64,000 nt of DNA from Algoriphagus boseongensis (GTDB taxonomy: Bacteria > Bacteroidota > Bacteroidia > Cytophagales > Cyclobacteriaceae), in assembly GCF_004362805.1 (NCBI RefSeq), contig NZ_SNYF01000005.1, positions 1,663,676 through 1,727,675 of the forward strand, in the 5' to 3' direction. The notes beneath the pieces were generated by a model, which saw only the letters and a list, made by a program, of their open reading frames with translations, did no database searches and was not told the DNA's origin. Numbering within the stretch: the first letter of the stretch is position 1; every line of letters begins with the position of its first letter. A program made the translations under genes and the position numbers. Shown piece after piece: positions 63,180 to 64,000 of the stretch.

Positions 63180-64000
63180 ATGGAGTTTGTATTAGGATTG
63201 AAGGACCTAATTTATTTGGGTTCAATATTTATAGGATTTCTCACCAGTGCTGTTCTTATATTTTATGCCCAAAAAAGACAAAAATCCAATATCCTGATTG
63301 GATTCTCTTTTTTGGCAATCTCCTATGGAATAATTCTGGCATTTCTAATCAGTTCTGGATACCATGTCTTTATTCCTCAGTTATATAGGACAGGTAATAT
63401 TGCAGGCCTTTTGTTTGCTCCGCTCTCCTACCTTTATATCCGAAATACTGCCAAAAAGCAAAAATTAGCTTGGACAGATTTCATCCACTTCCTTCCTGCA
63501 ATAATATATACTATTGATTTTTTTCCGATCCTTTTCCTGACTTCTGTCGAAGAAAAAGCCCGGCTAATCCAATCTGAAATAGCTGACCCCAGTGTTTTTG
63601 TTTATTTCAATCAAAGTCGATTCTTTCCCCCAAACTTTTATACCCTAGGAAGAACCATCTTGATTGGAGTGTATTGGCTGTTTTCCTTCAGAATACTTCA
63701 ACAATATTCCAAAAGCCAAAAGGAGTCAGGTTCCACATTTGGTAAAGAATGGACCCTCTGGATGAAAATTTATATTTCCTGTCATATTTTACTTTTTTTA
63801 CCATTTTTCATCCTATATCAAATTGCGGATTCCCAACTTTATTTTGAATTAATTCATTTTACCGGCGCTTTGGTGATTTTAACAAATTCAATTACGATTC
63901 TTTTCTTTCCAAAAGTTCTTTATGGGTTAAGTGATAGTCCGATTGAGTATGGTGGAAATCAAAAAAGCCAAAAAGATGAAAATCCCGAACCAATTCCAGA
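63180..64000 (+). CDS. Membrane-domain regulator, probably AraC family, 3' end beyond window
   Basis: I read 273 residues from the ATG at 63180 to the edge. They form about seven hydrophobic helices: IYLGSIFIGFLTSAVLIF, IGFSFLAISYGIILAFLI, IAGLLFAPLSYLYIRN, FIHFLPAIIYTIDFFPILF, TILIGVYWLFSFRI, IYISCHILLFLPFFILY and LVILTNSITILFFP, then a hydrophilic linker. This 7TM N-terminus, with LLFAPLSYLYIRN before a helix and LYGL at its end, is typical of Bacteroidota AraC-type regulators, in which a helix-turn-helix follows. The DNA-binding part lies off the edge, so the call is inferred. Confidence 0.75.
   Translation, partial: MEFVLGLKDLIYLGSIFIGFLTSAVLIFYAQKRQKSNILIGFSFLAISYGIILAFLISSGYHVFIPQLYRTGNIAGLLFAPLSYLYIRNTAKKQKLAWTDFIHFLPAIIYTIDFFPILFLTSVEEKARLIQSEIADPSVFVYFNQSRFFPPNFYTLGRTILIGVYWLFSFRILQQYSKSQKESGSTFGKEWTLWMKIYISCHILLFLPFFILYQIADSQLYFELIHFTGALVILTNSITILFFPKVLYGLSDSPIEYGGNQKSQKDENPEPIP

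Overview
The window looks like a chromosomal segment of a Bacteroidota bacterium, most likely order Cytophagales and close to Algoriphagus/Cyclobacterium (inferred, not searched). The signs are moderate-to-low GC, promoter-like sites of the TTG-N19-TAnnTTTG type, few clear Shine-Dalgarno sites, and a TamL lipoprotein, SufBCDSE with a DUF59 partner, a bacilliredoxin, and many secreted or lipobox-bearing proteins. I found no rRNA, tRNA, CRISPR array or integrase.

Left third (1-17.9 kb, all minus strand): a surface-polysaccharide locus running off the left edge. In transcription order it holds a winged-helix regulator, an SLBB/Wza-type export protein, Ugd, a sugar aminotransferase plus a NeuD/PglD-type acetyltransferase, a Wzz-like chain-length protein, a WlbC/WlbB/WlbA set with a WecB/WbpI-type epimerase, a WecF-like glycosyltransferase, a Wzx flippase, two related GT4 glycosyltransferases and an AsnB-type amidotransferase. 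Together they predict a repeat unit with a diacetamido-uronic acid (ManNAc3NAcA type, perhaps amidated) and an N-acetylated 4-amino-sugar. No Wzy polymerase is visible.

Middle (18-48.7 kb): mostly housekeeping and envelope genes. These are a penicillin-acylase-family enzyme, a DUF2911 lipoprotein, an EEP-family protein, an RND/MMPL exporter, ThyA, a secreted M14/S9 peptidase pair, an Lrp-type regulator, the suf operon ending in a bacilliredoxin, citrate synthase, an acyl-CoA-binding protein, a large MscS channel, an SBF-like transporter, a TrmH-type methyltransferase, TamL, HemF and a PAP2 phosphatase. Several end in clear intrinsic terminators.

Accessory part (48.7-58.5 kb): a 1.2-kb stretch packed with short palindromes and two families of longer repeats; then a tight three-gene operon of a type IIG restriction-modification enzyme, a membrane-anchored unknown protein and a secreted unknown protein; then a DUF2092/DUF6515-like pair and a sugar MFS transporter set in decayed pyrimidine-rich repeats.

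Right end (59-64 kb): a secreted sulfatase with its own promoter and terminator, an HAD-family lipoprotein, outer-membrane-barrel proteins with a decayed gene fragment between them, and the start of a membrane-domain regulator cut by the window edge. The main candidates for something new are the restriction operon with its two unknown partners, the palindrome array, and the regulator at 17.4-17.9 kb with a nucleotidyltransferase-like domain and a perfect dyad on its own promoter.
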